The notes under the pieces were generated by a model, which worked only from the letters and a program-made list of their open reading frames with translations, searched no databases and had not been told where the DNA came from. A program made the position numbers and the translations under genes. Shown piece after piece: positions 1 to 8,480 of a stretch of DNA of 14,975 nucleotides (its first letter is position 1; every line of letters starts with the position of its first letter). Source of the DNA: an uncultured Clostridia bacterium (GTDB lineage: Bacteria; Bacillota; Clostridia; TANB77; CAG-508); the NCBI GenBank assembly GCA_934122385.1, contig CAKOWP010000032.1, positions 1 to 14,975 of the forward strand, read 5' to 3'.

Positions 1-24
1 TCATTTTAAAAATGCATAAAAATA

Positions 25-59
25 TTGGAGCAGAAAACTTTCAAAGTTTTCCACCCCAA
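25..59 (-). terminator. Hairpin terminator of the LPKTG surface-protein gene
   Basis: On the minus strand, downstream of the stop at 101, TTGGGG...CTCCAA forms an outer stem around a perfect 8-bp inner stem (GAAAACTT/AAGTTTTC with a 3-nt loop), and a T-rich run follows. This fits a rho-independent terminator. The outer TTGGGGTGG...CTCCAA core recurs in the hairpin at 14914-14947. Confidence 0.6.
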
Positions 60-100
60 CTATTGACTTTCAGCCTTTATTTTTAAATAAATATTTTTAA

Positions 101-457
101 TTAGATATTTTTGTAATATTGTACTTTATTATAAGCATATACTGCTGAAATTCCTAAAACAACTACTAAAACTATTCCTGGTACAACATCTCCAGCACCT
201 GTTTTTGGTAATGATGTGTTATTATAAGTACTTGTATTATTTGTTGTTAAAACAGAGTTATTTGTTGTCTTATTGCTTGTAGTATTATTTGTAGTGCTGT
301 TTCCTGTAATTGTTTGAATATTACTATTATTTGTTGTATTATTTCCTGTTAAAGTATTTGTTAAATCTGTTGCTGCTAATGATTCCTTTGCAACAAACAT
401 CATTGTAAGCCCTATTATAACAACTAAAACTACATTTACTAATTTTGAATTTTTCAT
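101..457 (-). CDS. Small LPKTG-anchored, Asn/Thr-rich surface protein
   Basis: A 118-residue exported protein. Residues 1-29 are a signal peptide (basic start, hydrophobic core, likely cleavage near SLAA). Residues 30-82 are low-complexity sequence made almost wholly of Asn, Thr and Ser. LPKTG lies at 83-87, followed by a hydrophobic segment (about 92-109) and a short tail containing lysines. This is the layout of a sortase substrate that would be covalently attached to the cell wall or to a pilus. The Asn/Thr-rich part is probably a flexible stalk, and no folded ligand-binding domain is visible. The start is supported by AAAGGAG about 9 nt upstream. Two good promoter matches lie upstream and a hairpin terminator lies downstream, so it looks monocistronic. 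No sortase gene is in the window. Confidence 0.85.
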   Translation of the reverse strand: MKNSKLVNVVLVVIIGLTMMFVAKESLAATDLTNTLTGNNTTNNSNIQTITGNSTTNNTTSNKTTNNSVLTTNNTSTYNNTSLPKTGAGDVVPGIVLVVVLGISAVYAYNKVQYYKNI

Positions 458-503
458 ATTAATTCTCTCCTTTATTAATTTTATTATTCTACAACTAAAT
501 GCA

Positions 504-532
504 ATTATACCACATTTTTAATATAAATGCAA
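504..532 (-). promoter_or_regulatory. Sigma-A-type promoter for the LPKTG gene (proximal)
   Basis: On the minus strand, TTGCAT (527-532) and a perfect TATAAT (504-509) are separated by 17 bp, ahead of the LPKTG gene start. Confidence 0.6.
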
Positions 533-553
533 ATTCATCTCTCTTTTTATTAA

Positions 554-582
554 ATTTTATACTTTATTCGATAATAAGTCAA
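554..582 (-). promoter_or_regulatory. Possible second promoter for the LPKTG gene (distal)
   Basis: On the minus strand, TTGACT (577-582) and TAAAAT (554-559) are separated by 17 bp, about 50 bp upstream of the proximal promoter. The surroundings are extremely AT-rich, so chance matches are likely. The rest of 458-734 is T-rich sequence with no other recognisable signal. Confidence 0.4.
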
Positions 583-734
583 GTAATTTTTTGTATTTTT
601 TTATTACATTTATATCACAAAATTATTACAATTTTGTTACAAAACTTATTATTTTTATATTATTAATTTTTCCTATTTTCTTTATTTTTTTCACTTTGTT
701 TTTTTCTTTGTTTCTACTTTTATACTAAAACATT

Positions 735-1826
735 TTATACATTAAATTTAAATAAAACAATATCTCCATCTTGCATAATATATTCTTTTCCTTCTGAACG
801 TACAAGTCCTTTTTCTTTAGCAGCAACCATTGATCCCTCTCTAATTAAATCGTCATATGATACAACTTCTGCTTTTATAAATCCTCTTTCTATATCAGAA
901 TGAATTTTTCCGGCTGCTTGTGGCGCTTTTGTTCCTTTTTTTATTGTCCATGCTCTTACTTCTGGCTCTCCTGCAGTTAAGAATGACATTAAACCTAATA
1001 AATCATAACTTCTTTTTATAACTTTGTCTAATCCAGATTCATCTAGCCCTAAAGCTTCCAACATTTCTTTTTTATCATCATCTTCTAATCCAGAAAGTTC
1101 TTCTTCTATTTTTACACATAATGGAATTACTTCTGCTTTTTCTGATGTTGCATATTCTTTAACTTGTTTTACTAATTCATCATTATCTGCATCTTCCAAT
1201 TGATCTTCTGATACATTTGCAACATACAAAATTGGTTTTGTTGTTAATAAAAACATATCTTTTACTAAAACTTGCTCATCTTCATTAAATTCAATTGTTC
1301 TTGCTGATTTTCCATCTTCTAAAACTTTTAATATTTTTTCTAGTAAATCAATTTCTTCTTGATATTTTTTATCGGCTTTTAAATTTTTTCTTGCCTTGTC
1401 TAATCTTTTATTTACTGTTTCTATATCTGCAAAGATTAATTCTAAGTTTATTGTTTCTATATCTCTTATAGGATTAACACTTCCATCAACATGCACTACA
1501 TTTGAATCTTCAAAACATCTTACAACTTCTACTATTGCGTCTGTTTCACGAATATGTGATAAGAATTTATTTCCTAAACCTTCTCCTCTACTTGCTCCTT
1601 TTACTAGCCCCGCTATATCAACAAATTCTATAACTGCATGTGTTGTTTTTTCTGGTTTGTACATTTCTGTTAGTTTGTCTAGTCTTTCATCTGGTACTGC
1701 TACAACTCCTACATTTGGTTCTATTGTACAGAATGGGTAATTTGCGCATTCTGCTCCTGCTTTTGTTATGCTATTAAATAATGTACTTTTTCCGACATTT
1801 GGTAATCCTACTATTCCTAATTTCAT
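735..1826 (-). CDS. ychF: YchF family P-loop ATPase (OLA1-like)
   Basis: A conserved cytosolic ATPase of the TRAFAC/Obg class, associated with ribosomes and linked in other bacteria to stress and redox responses. The N-terminal nucleotide-binding domain has the P-loop GLPNVGKS (residues 7-14) and Switch II DIAG (70-73). NVSE (204-207) stands in place of the usual NKxD, which is the known reason why this family prefers ATP to GTP. A helical insertion covers about 125-175 and a C-terminal TGS-type domain about 280-363. The chosen ATG at 1824-1826 gives 363 residues, normal for the family, and has AAAGGA 9 nt upstream. The in-frame ATG at 1835 abuts that same site and is too close to use it. A consensus promoter lies 50 bp upstream and the gene seems to be transcribed alone. 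Confidence 0.97.
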   Translation of the reverse strand: MKLGIVGLPNVGKSTLFNSITKAGAECANYPFCTIEPNVGVVAVPDERLDKLTEMYKPEKTTHAVIEFVDIAGLVKGASRGEGLGNKFLSHIRETDAIVEVVRCFEDSNVVHVDGSVNPIRDIETINLELIFADIETVNKRLDKARKNLKADKKYQEEIDLLEKILKVLEDGKSARTIEFNEDEQVLVKDMFLLTTKPILYVANVSEDQLEDADNDELVKQVKEYATSEKAEVIPLCVKIEEELSGLEDDDKKEMLEALGLDESGLDKVIKRSYDLLGLMSFLTAGEPEVRAWTIKKGTKAPQAAGKIHSDIERGFIKAEVVSYDDLIREGSMVAAKEKGLVRSEGKEYIMQDGDIVLFKFNV

Positions 1827-1876
1827 TTTTTTCATTCCTTTCCGAAAACTTGTGTCTGTTAATTTTGCTATATAAT

Positions 1877-1904
1877 ATTATACCAGTTTTTTTGAGGATG
1901 TCAA
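1877..1904 (-). promoter_or_regulatory. Consensus promoter of ychF
   Basis: On the minus strand, TTGACA (1899-1904) and TATAAT (1877-1882) are both perfect consensus hexamers, separated by 16 bp and about 50 bp upstream of the ychF start. This is the strongest promoter match in the window. Confidence 0.75.
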
Positions 1905-2040
1905 TTAATTTTTTAAGCAAATTATTTATCATTTTCACAGCAAAGTTACAATTCACAGCAAAAACATCATTTAAAAATTATTCAAATATTTTCCAATAGC
2001 CTGATTTGTTTGATCCTTTCAACACAAGATTTTTATAACT
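1905..2040. other. Gene-free stretch between ychF and the operon end
   Basis: AT-rich sequence with no plausible gene. It contains a short direct repeat of CACAGCAAA (about 1936 and 1957). It separates the ychF promoter from the hairpins that end the DGR/pilin operon. Confidence 0.5.
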
Positions 2041-2074
2041 AAAAAGGACATATCCTAAAAAAGATATATCCTTA
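2040..2074 (-). terminator. Rho-independent terminator of the DGR/pilin operon
   Basis: On the minus strand, GGATATATC (2071-2063) pairs with GATATGTCC (2054-2046) through nine pairs including one G-U wobble, and TTTTT follows directly. This is the only one of the four hairpins after the last operon gene that has a T-run in the sense direction. Confidence 0.7.
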
Positions 2075-2116
2075 TTTATATATTATGAAAGTTATGCAAC
2101 TTTCATAATATATAAA
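2075..2116. repeat. Perfect 19-bp inverted repeat with 4-nt loop
   Basis: Bases 2075-2093 and 2098-2116 are perfect reverse complements around ATGC. The inner part includes ATGAAAGTT/AACTTTCAT. There is no T-run on either side, so it is probably an mRNA 3' stabiliser or an auxiliary terminator stem rather than a complete terminator. Confidence 0.6.
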
Positions 2117-2129
2117 ATTACATTGCACA

Positions 2130-2203
2130 GAAAATTTATTTCATAAATTTTCGCACACGAACAAATTTACTGAAAAAATCAAAGATTTTTTCAGTTTTGT
2201 TCT
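2130..2203. repeat. Two adjacent hairpins overlapping the 3' end of the last operon gene
   Basis: The first hairpin is a 10-bp stem, 2130-2139 with 2143-2152. The second is an 11-bp perfect stem, 2170-2180 with 2184-2194 around AAA, extended by GAACAAA/TTTGTTC arms. The second hairpin contains the TGA stop (2191-2193) of the upstream gene. Together with the hairpins at 2046-2116, four stems follow one another in about 160 bp. Confidence 0.6.
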
Positions 2204-4362
2204 TCTCCAAGAGTGTACTTCATAGCCCAATATCCTGTTAAATCCTGTCCATTAAATGTAAATGCCTCTGGAATTTGATATCCTGTATCTGTATCTTTTG
2301 ACGTACCACTCAAAAATCTAACTTCAGTTCTTGCTGTTGCAAGTTGTTGATATTGACTACTATTAGCCCTAAATTCATATCTAGGAATCCAAGTATAATA
2401 CATAGTCATACTACCTTCTTTTACAACAACATTAGCCCATTTACTACTTGAATAATCATACCAATTTGATGGCATATTACCTCCATCATTTTTTATTTTA
2501 TCCCCAATTGTTTCATTTCCATCATCATCATATAGAACATAATATGTATTATCTGCATTAAATCCATTTAAATCTGGTTTATTTGCATCTATTGTTGATA
2601 TTTGTTTAACTACACTTCCAACATATTCATCTGTTGAACTATTACGAACTTCAACTAAAACAGTATATTTCGTATTACTACTTAGTCCAGTAAATTCAAA
2701 TGTATCTGTTGATGTGGATTTTTCACCTTTATATTCACCATTTATATAATATTTGTATACCTGTCCATCTGATACTGATGTTCCTGTTATTCCCTTTGTT
2801 CTTATACTTGAATTTGTTGAAACTAATTCTGTATCAAACGCTGGAGCTGTCTCACTTCCAAGTGTGTATTTCATTGCCCAATATCCTGTAAGCTGTTCAT
2901 CTGCATCTTGTACTCCATCACCATTTTTATCAACCCAGAATGCTTCTGGTATTTGGTAACCATTGTCAACCTCTGTACTTGTTCCACTTAAAAATTTTAC
3001 TGTACTTCTTTTATTTGTTTGGTCCAAAGTAAATTCATATCTTGGTATCCAAGTATAATATATTTCTAGTCCATTATTTCTTGTCACTATATTAGCCCAT
3101 CTGCTTTCACCATATTCATACCAGTCATTTGGTGTATCATTGCTTATTGGTATTGTACTGTGTTCTTTTCCATCATCGTCATATGTAACATAGAATGTTG
3201 TTTCTTGGTCAAATTCACTTAAGTCTGGTTCATTAACTTTTGCTGGTGAATATACTTTTGTCATACTTCCAACAATTTCTCCATTTGAATTTAAGCCTGT
3301 AACATTTATTACATTATCACCACTTACCATATCTGTTAATTCTATAACTTGTGAATTTATATCTGATACACTTGAGCTATCTTCTATTGTTTTAATTATT
3401 TTTCCATTTAATGCAATTGTATATTTTGCTATTGGATTTGAATTTGTTATACTTGTATTTAAAACTATATTTCTAATTGTTATAACACCTCTATATACCG
3501 ACATATCGTAGTTTACTGTTGAGTTTCCACTCATTTCTCCTGCAGTATATTTCATTGACCAATACCCTGGAATTCTATAACCATTATATTGAAATGCTTC
3601 TGGTATCTGATATCCTTCTTCCTTCAGTTGTGTCCAAGATGTAACATTACCATTTTCATCTTTATAATTATTTGATGTATCTATAAATTTAACATCACTT
3701 TTTTCTGAATCTTGATTTAATTTATAGCAATATCTTGGAATCCACACATAATACATATCAGTTCCGTTTGTCTCTACATAAACATTTGCCCATTTACTAT
3801 CTTTATAGTTATACCATTCTGAATCATTTATATTGTCTGTTATCCAATTTCCTGGAACTATATTACCATTTGAATCTTCTTGAATATATCTTGTATTTTG
3901 TGCCTTAAATCCAGATAAATCTGGTCTATTTGAATATGTTCCATTTACTAAAGAATAATCTCCCGCTATTTTTTGTACTTCTTTAAATATAGATTCTGTA
4001 ACTTCATCTTTACCAACTTGCTTTATAACGAAATCATATTTAACCTCTTCTGTTATTTTATAATCAATTGCCACTTTAGTTCTATTGTCTAAAATATTTA
4101 GAATATCTCCATCTGGATATTTTATGTACTCTAGCCCATCTTCACTTTTTATTGTTATTAATATTTGATATTCAGTTTCACTTAATTGTTTTTTCACCTC
4201 ATATGATAATATACTATTATTTTCAGCCTTAATTTTTGATATTATTGAAGGAACTGTAACTATAGTGCCAATAGCCGTTGCTATAAATAATATAATAATT
4301 ATGGGAATTGTTTTTATTTTTTTATTTAATTTTTTTATATTTTTAATTTTTTCTATTAGCAT
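2191..4362 (-). CDS. Membrane-anchored surface protein with three WIPRY/GYWAMKYT modules
   Basis: A 723-residue protein of unknown function. It starts with a basic stretch and one hydrophobic helix (about residues 19-42), fitting an N-in signal anchor or uncleaved signal peptide. A unique region of about 100 residues follows, then three copies of a module that starts with a W-A-N strand, has YYxWIPRY (near residues 209, 440 and 659), then GYQIPEAF, and ends with GYWxMKYT (near 267, 495 and at the C-terminus). Ig/FnIII-like linkers separate the modules. The second module carries DKNGDGVQDADE, which resembles a calcium-binding loop. It is a close paralogue of the preceding gene from the first module onward but lacks the prepilin start. 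AGGAG lies 8 nt before the ATG. It is the last gene of the DGR/pilin operon. From memory, these modules occur in clostridial pilin-like proteins fused to FGE/lectin-fold domains; the exact function is unknown. Confidence 0.8.
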   Translation of the reverse strand: MLIEKIKNIKKLNKKIKTIPIIIILFIATAIGTIVTVPSIISKIKAENNSILSYEVKKQLSETEYQILITIKSEDGLEYIKYPDGDILNILDNRTKVAIDYKITEEVKYDFVIKQVGKDEVTESIFKEVQKIAGDYSLVNGTYSNRPDLSGFKAQNTRYIQEDSNGNIVPGNWITDNINDSEWYNYKDSKWANVYVETNGTDMYYVWIPRYCYKLNQDSEKSDVKFIDTSNNYKDENGNVTSWTQLKEEGYQIPEAFQYNGYRIPGYWSMKYTAGEMSGNSTVNYDMSVYRGVITIRNIVLNTSITNSNPIAKYTIALNGKIIKTIEDSSSVSDINSQVIELTDMVSGDNVINVTGLNSNGEIVGSMTKVYSPAKVNEPDLSEFDQETTFYVTYDDDGKEHSTIPISNDTPNDWYEYGESRWANIVTRNNGLEIYYTWIPRYEFTLDQTNKRSTVKFLSGTSTEVDNGYQIPEAFWVDKNGDGVQDADEQLTGYWAMKYTLGSETAPAFDTELVSTNSSIRTKGITGTSVSDGQVYKYYINGEYKGEKSTSTDTFEFTGLSSNTKYTVLVEVRNSSTDEYVGSVVKQISTIDANKPDLNGFNADNTYYVLYDDDGNETIGDKIKNDGGNMPSNWYDYSSSKWANVVVKEGSMTMYYTWIPRYEFRANSSQYQQLATARTEVRFLSGTSKDTDTGYQIPEAFTFNGQDLTGYWAMKYTLGEEQN

Positions 4363-4489
4363 ATATTACAGCTCCTAATTTTATATTTTTTGTAGTTTTT
4401 TTTAGGGTTTTCTACAAACCTATTTTAATATTTTTCTATCTTAACGTATTTTTATTATCCAAGTATTTTTTATTGTTCTTTTTATGTAT

Positions 4490-6766
4490 TTATTGTCCTA
4501 GTGTATATTTCATAGCCCAGTATCCACTTAATGGTTGACCATTAAATTTGAATGCTTCTGGTATTTGATATCCAATATCTTTGTCATCTGATGTACCGCT
4601 TAAAAATCTTACTTCTGTTCTTGCAGATGCAGGTTGTTTATACTGTGTACTATCTGCTCTGAATTCATATCTAGGGACCCAAGTATAATACATGGTCATA
4701 CTACCTTCTTTTACAACAATATTAGCCCATTTGCTACTTGAATAATCATACCAATTTGATGGCATATTGCTTCCATCATTTTTTATTTTATCTCCAATTG
4801 TTTCATTTCCGTCATTATCATATAAAACGTAATATGTATTACCCTCTTCAAATCCATTTAAATCTGGTTTATTGGCATCAATCGTTGATATTTGTTTAAC
4901 GATACTTCCAACATATTCATCAGCAGAATTTCGTATTTCAACCAAAATTGTGTATTTTGTATTACTACTTAATCCTGAAAATTCAAATGTGTCTGAAGAA
5001 CTTGTTTTTTGACCTTTATATTCTCCATTGATATAGTATTTATAAACTTGACCATCTGCTTTTGCTGTTCCTGTAATTCCTTTTGTTTTTATGCTTGAAC
5101 TTGTTGCCGTTACCTCTGTATCAAATGTTGGAGCAGTCTCACTTCCAAGTGTGTATTTCATTGCCCAATATCCTGTAAGTTGTTCATCTGCATCTTTGTT
5201 TCCATCACCATTTTTGTCAACCCAGAATGCTTCTGGTATTTGGTAGCCAGTATCAACTTTTGTACTTGTTCCTGTTATAAATTTAACTGTACTCCTTTTA
5301 TTTGTCTGGTCTAATGTAAATTGATATCTTGGTACCCAAGTATAATAAATTTCTAAACCATTATTTCTTGTTACAATATTAGCCCATTTGCTTTCTCCAT
5401 ATTCATACCAATATTGTGGTGTTCCTTGACTTATTGGTACTGTGCTATGTTCTTTTCCGTCATCGTCATATGTAACATAGAATGTTGTATTCTTATCAAA
5501 ATTGCTCAAATCTGGTGCATTTACAACTGCTGGTGAATAATCTTTTGTCATTGTTCCTACTACTTCTCCACCTGCATTTAGTCCAGTTATATTTACTGTG
5601 TTATCACCTGCTTTTAAGTTATCTATTGTTATTGTTAAACTTCCTATATTACTAACATCTGATGATTTATCTATTGTTTTAACAATTTTTCCATTTAACG
5701 CTACAGTATATTTTGTAATAGGATTTGAATTAGTAATATCTGTATTTAATTGAATATTTTTTAGTGTTATTACTCCTCTTGATACTGACATATCATAATT
5801 TATTGTTGAACTTCCTGTTAGTTCTCCTAATGTATATTTCATTGCCCAGTATCCTGGTAATTCATATGTTCTTGTTGCACTTATTGTTTCTGTAAATGCT
5901 TCTGGCACTTGAAATCCGTCATTTTGAAGTTCTTCCCAAGTTGTAACTTTTCCATCTTTGTCTTTATAGTTATTTTCTGTATCTATGAATCTAACTTCAC
6001 TTCTTCCTGTATCTTGGTGCAATTTAAAGCAATATCTTGGAATCCAAGTATAATAAAGTTCTTTTCCTCCAGTTTCAACTATTATATTTGCCCATTTATT
6101 TGAACCATCTTCATAGTTATACCAATTTTCTGTAGGATTATCACTTATCCAATTTCCAGGTGTTAAATTTCCTTGACTATTTACTTCTAAGTATCTTGTT
6201 CTTGTTTCATCAAAGCCTTCATTTAACATTGGTGTACACATATATATGTTATTTATTAATTCATATTTTCCATTTTTTACTACAATTCCTGTTGGATCCT
6301 TATATTCTAAAACTTTTATTCCTATATCATTGCACCATTTTACCTGTTTGTCATTATTTTTTATTTTATCGTTTGACACATAATATAATTCACCTTTATA
6401 TACAACTACTATATCTTTATCTGCTTTTTTTATATTTTTTAATATATCTTCTATATTAGTTGTTACTTCCTCTTTTTTTATGTCTGTTACTATCTCTTTG
6501 TCAATTGCATCTTTTAGTACTTCTCCTGAATTTATTTTGTCGGTGTTTGTATTCATGCTTTCCATTACTTGCCACGATACATATTCATTTGTATCATCTC
6601 TATATTCCGCCATTCTTGTTTTAAATTCAGCTTCTTTTGCTCTACCAATTAGTCCTCCATTTACTATTGATGAAATTGTAACTCCTGCTAATATTAGAAG
6701 AATAATAATTGTTATTACTAATGCAATTAGTGTTATTCCTAATTTACTTTTTAGTTTTTTATTCAT
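4490..6766 (-). CDS. Prepilin-like surface protein with three WIPRY/GYWAMKYT modules
   Basis: 758 residues. The N-terminus has the type IV prepilin/pseudopilin layout: a short basic leader KKLKSKLG (cleavage expected after Gly10), then ITLIALVITI and a hydrophobic helix to about residue 33, then a charged helix. The residue at +5 of the mature protein is Ala, not the usual Glu. A unique domain covers about 35-190. Three modules follow, with W(I/V)PRY near 240, 477 and 697 and GYWAMKYTLG near 306, 535 and at the C-terminus, separated by Ig/FnIII-like linkers. Module 2 has a DKNGDGNKDADE calcium-loop-like segment. The start at 6766 is preferred over an in-frame ATG at 6811 because GGGAG lies 8 nt upstream and the leader then has the right length. 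The start overlaps the RT stop by 8 bp, implying translational coupling to the DGR. It probably belongs to a pilus-like or secretion filament at the cell surface. Confidence 0.85.
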   Translation of the reverse strand: MNKKLKSKLGITLIALVITIIILLILAGVTISSIVNGGLIGRAKEAEFKTRMAEYRDDTNEYVSWQVMESMNTNTDKINSGEVLKDAIDKEIVTDIKKEEVTTNIEDILKNIKKADKDIVVVYKGELYYVSNDKIKNNDKQVKWCNDIGIKVLEYKDPTGIVVKNGKYELINNIYMCTPMLNEGFDETRTRYLEVNSQGNLTPGNWISDNPTENWYNYEDGSNKWANIIVETGGKELYYTWIPRYCFKLHQDTGRSEVRFIDTENNYKDKDGKVTTWEELQNDGFQVPEAFTETISATRTYELPGYWAMKYTLGELTGSSTINYDMSVSRGVITLKNIQLNTDITNSNPITKYTVALNGKIVKTIDKSSDVSNIGSLTITIDNLKAGDNTVNITGLNAGGEVVGTMTKDYSPAVVNAPDLSNFDKNTTFYVTYDDDGKEHSTVPISQGTPQYWYEYGESKWANIVTRNNGLEIYYTWVPRYQFTLDQTNKRSTVKFITGTSTKVDTGYQIPEAFWVDKNGDGNKDADEQLTGYWAMKYTLGSETAPTFDTEVTATSSSIKTKGITGTAKADGQVYKYYINGEYKGQKTSSSDTFEFSGLSSNTKYTILVEIRNSADEYVGSIVKQISTIDANKPDLNGFEEGNTYYVLYDNDGNETIGDKIKNDGSNMPSNWYDYSSSKWANIVVKEGSMTMYYTWVPRYEFRADSTQYKQPASARTEVRFLSGTSDDKDIGYQIPEAFKFNGQPLSGYWAMKYTLGQ

Positions 6767-7817
6767 TATTTTTCTCCCATCCGTATGTATTTTCGTTATA
6801 CAACCACTCACATCTTCTTATCATTTTATTTACTAAGAAAAATGTATCTGCATTTTGGGCATGTCCTATCCAAGAATTCAATTTTATTGTTGTATTCTTT
6901 AAATCTAGTTTTTTATTATAATATAACTTATTCCATTTTTTGATTTTATTTTTTATCTTCTTTTTATTTTCTTTTTTTAACATAATGTGAGTTTTATATA
7001 TTTTATACCCACAAAAATTTACTCCCTGACTTCCTCTAAAGTAATTTGTTTTTTTATTTAATTTTAATTCTAATCTTTCTTCTAAAAATTTTTTTAGTAT
7101 TTCTAATGTTTTTTTACAACTTTTTTTATCTTCTAATAATAATACAAAATCGTCCATATATCTTACATAATATTTTATTTTTAATTCTTCTTTTACAAAG
7201 TGGTCTAATACATTTAAATAAATATTTGCAAAATATTGAGATGTATAATTTCCAATAGGTATTCCAACTTTCTTATTATCATGACATATGAGTTGTTTAG
7301 TCAGTTTCAAAAAAGCTTTATCTTTTACATATCTTTTTATTATTTCATACAAAATTTCTTTATTGATACTATAAAAAAATTTTGAAATATCACATTTTAA
7401 TATGTAGAAATTTTCATTTGTTTTACTATATTCATACATATATTTATTTAATTTTTTTACCCCACTGTGTACTCCTCTTTCTTCAAGACATGCATATGTG
7501 TCCTGTATAAATTTGGGTACAAAAATTGGTTTTATAAATTCTTCTACATACCATTGTTGAACTATTCTGTCCCTAAATGGTAATGACTGAATTATTCTTT
7601 CCTTTGGTTCATATATTCTAAATTGTCTATATAAGCCAACTTTATATGTTCCTGAATATAGTTGTTTTAATGTTACTATTAGGTTATTTGCCAAATCTAA
7701 TTCATACATAATTACTTCTTTGCATTTATGTTTGTTTTTAGATGCTCTTTCATATGCGTCTAACATTTTTGAAAATTTTAATTTATTATAAAAAATGTTA
7801 TTTACACTTTTTGGCAT
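6759..7817 (-). CDS. Diversity-generating retroelement reverse transcriptase
   Basis: A 352-residue RNA-templated DNA polymerase that makes the adenine-mutagenised cDNA from TR. Visible RT motifs are the fingers region with RIIQSLPFRDRIVQ (about 74-87), the first catalytic Asp in LKCDISKFF (D143), IGNYTSQ (188-194), the YMDD active site (220-223) and a late GYKIY block (270-274). IGNYTSQ matches the (I/L/V)GxxxSQ signature that separates DGR RTs from group II intron and retron RTs (established knowledge). The length is normal for DGR RTs, with no added maturase or endonuclease domain. The start overlaps the end of the avd-like gene by 16 bp and the stop overlaps the prepilin-like gene, so all three are probably one translational unit. 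All catalytic residues seem intact. Confidence 0.96.
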   Translation of the reverse strand: MPKSVNNIFYNKLKFSKMLDAYERASKNKHKCKEVIMYELDLANNLIVTLKQLYSGTYKVGLYRQFRIYEPKERIIQSLPFRDRIVQQWYVEEFIKPIFVPKFIQDTYACLEERGVHSGVKKLNKYMYEYSKTNENFYILKCDISKFFYSINKEILYEIIKRYVKDKAFLKLTKQLICHDNKKVGIPIGNYTSQYFANIYLNVLDHFVKEELKIKYYVRYMDDFVLLLEDKKSCKKTLEILKKFLEERLELKLNKKTNYFRGSQGVNFCGYKIYKTHIMLKKENKKKIKNKIKKWNKLYYNKKLDLKNTTIKLNSWIGHAQNADTFFLVNKMIRRCEWLYNENTYGWEKNNE

Positions 7818-8161
7818 GTCTTCATCCAGCTTCCTAGCAATTTTCCTATTTCACTTATTTTGTCATTCCATACCATATAATTTTTTTGTGATATGTATTC
7901 ATATTTATATGATATTGTAATTAGACTTTTTAAAAATACTAAGTTTACATCTGTTTCTCTTAAGTATTTTAGTTTTTCTTGATTTGAATATGCTTTCCAC
8001 GCATAAATTATGTTTTTTAGATTTTTATATAATACATTTTTAATATCACTGCATAAATCAAATCTTTCACTTTTGGGATATTTGTTTAATAAATTTTTAG
8101 AATAATATATTAGATTTGTAAATTTTTGATAAATTACTAATCTATCGTCTATCTTTGGCAT
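7802..8161 (-). CDS. avd: DGR accessory variability determinant (Avd-like four-helix protein)
   Basis: A 119-residue, basic, nearly all-helical protein. The order of helices, with the conserved-looking C-terminal segment ISEIGKLLGSWMKT (about 102-115), matches the Avd/four-helix-bundle family. In Bordetella phage BPP-1, Avd forms a pentameric barrel that binds the RT and the TR RNA and is required for mutagenic homing; the same role is inferred here. AAGGAG lies 6 nt before the ATG. It lies between TR and the RT gene, the classic DGR order, and overlaps the RT start by 16 bp. It could also be placed in the wider family of 23S rRNA intervening-sequence proteins, but the context makes Avd by far the better call. 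Confidence 0.92.
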   Translation of the reverse strand: MPKIDDRLVIYQKFTNLIYYSKNLLNKYPKSERFDLCSDIKNVLYKNLKNIIYAWKAYSNQEKLKYLRETDVNLVFLKSLITISYKYEYISQKNYMVWNDKISEIGKLLGSWMKTCQKV

Positions 8162-8343
8162 TTCTTCTCCTTAATTTTTATATAATATTTCACTTTCATT
8201 TTTATTACTTGCACAATATTATTCTTTTATGTTTTACCACTTAAGGAAGGAATTACGTCTCTTTTATATATAGAAAAGTACTCGAAAAATTCCGTAAAAT
8301 TTTCCCTTCTGACCCGAAATATTTATATATTTCATTCTATATA
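8162..8343 (-). other. Non-coding spacer between TR and avd
   Basis: 182 bp with no gene. In the sense direction it follows TR and so corresponds to the spacer RNA that, in BPP-1, is needed for priming and RT/Avd binding. It contains a perfect 7-bp hairpin with a 4-nt loop (8316-8333) starting about 10 bp after TR, then AT-rich inverted segments around 8264-8306, and finally the avd ribosome-binding site. Confidence 0.55.
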
Positions 8344-8480
8344 AAAGTCCAGCGCCGACCACGGCTACACCACGGGCATAGTTACTATTGCTTGCATTGT
8401 TGTTGTTGAAACTAAACAATCCTCCATTGCCACGTTTGAAGTAAGGGTTACTGCTATTGACCCAATTGCTGTTGGACGCT
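8344..8480 (-). ncRNA. DGR template repeat (TR)
   Basis: 137 bp that align without gaps to the last codons of the target gene at a constant offset of 212 bp. 119 positions are identical and 18 differ, and every difference is at a T on the plus strand, that is, an A of the TR sense strand (18 of about 39 adenines). Read in the target frame, TR is open and encodes 11 AAC/AAT codons where the VR has Tyr, His, Gly, Val or, twice, still Asn. AAY codons can be randomised at A without making stops, a known DGR design. The low-coordinate 39 bp are identical to VR and GC-rich, as expected for the initiation-of-homing block. Confidence 0.97.

Noticed and set aside
1396..1740. Plus-strand open frame of 114 codons inside ychF
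   Set aside because: It is antisense to a conserved gene, rich in Ser/Thr/Ile as expected of a shadow frame, and has no ribosome-binding site.
2191..4362. A second VR in the repeat proteins
   Set aside because: The 3' ends of both repeat-protein genes lack the GC-rich TR homology; their differences are ordinary paralogue divergence, not adenine-specific.
6759..7817. Group II intron or retron RT
   Set aside because: No maturase or endonuclease domain, no intron structure around it, and the IGNYTSQ motif together with TR/VR/Avd identifies a DGR.
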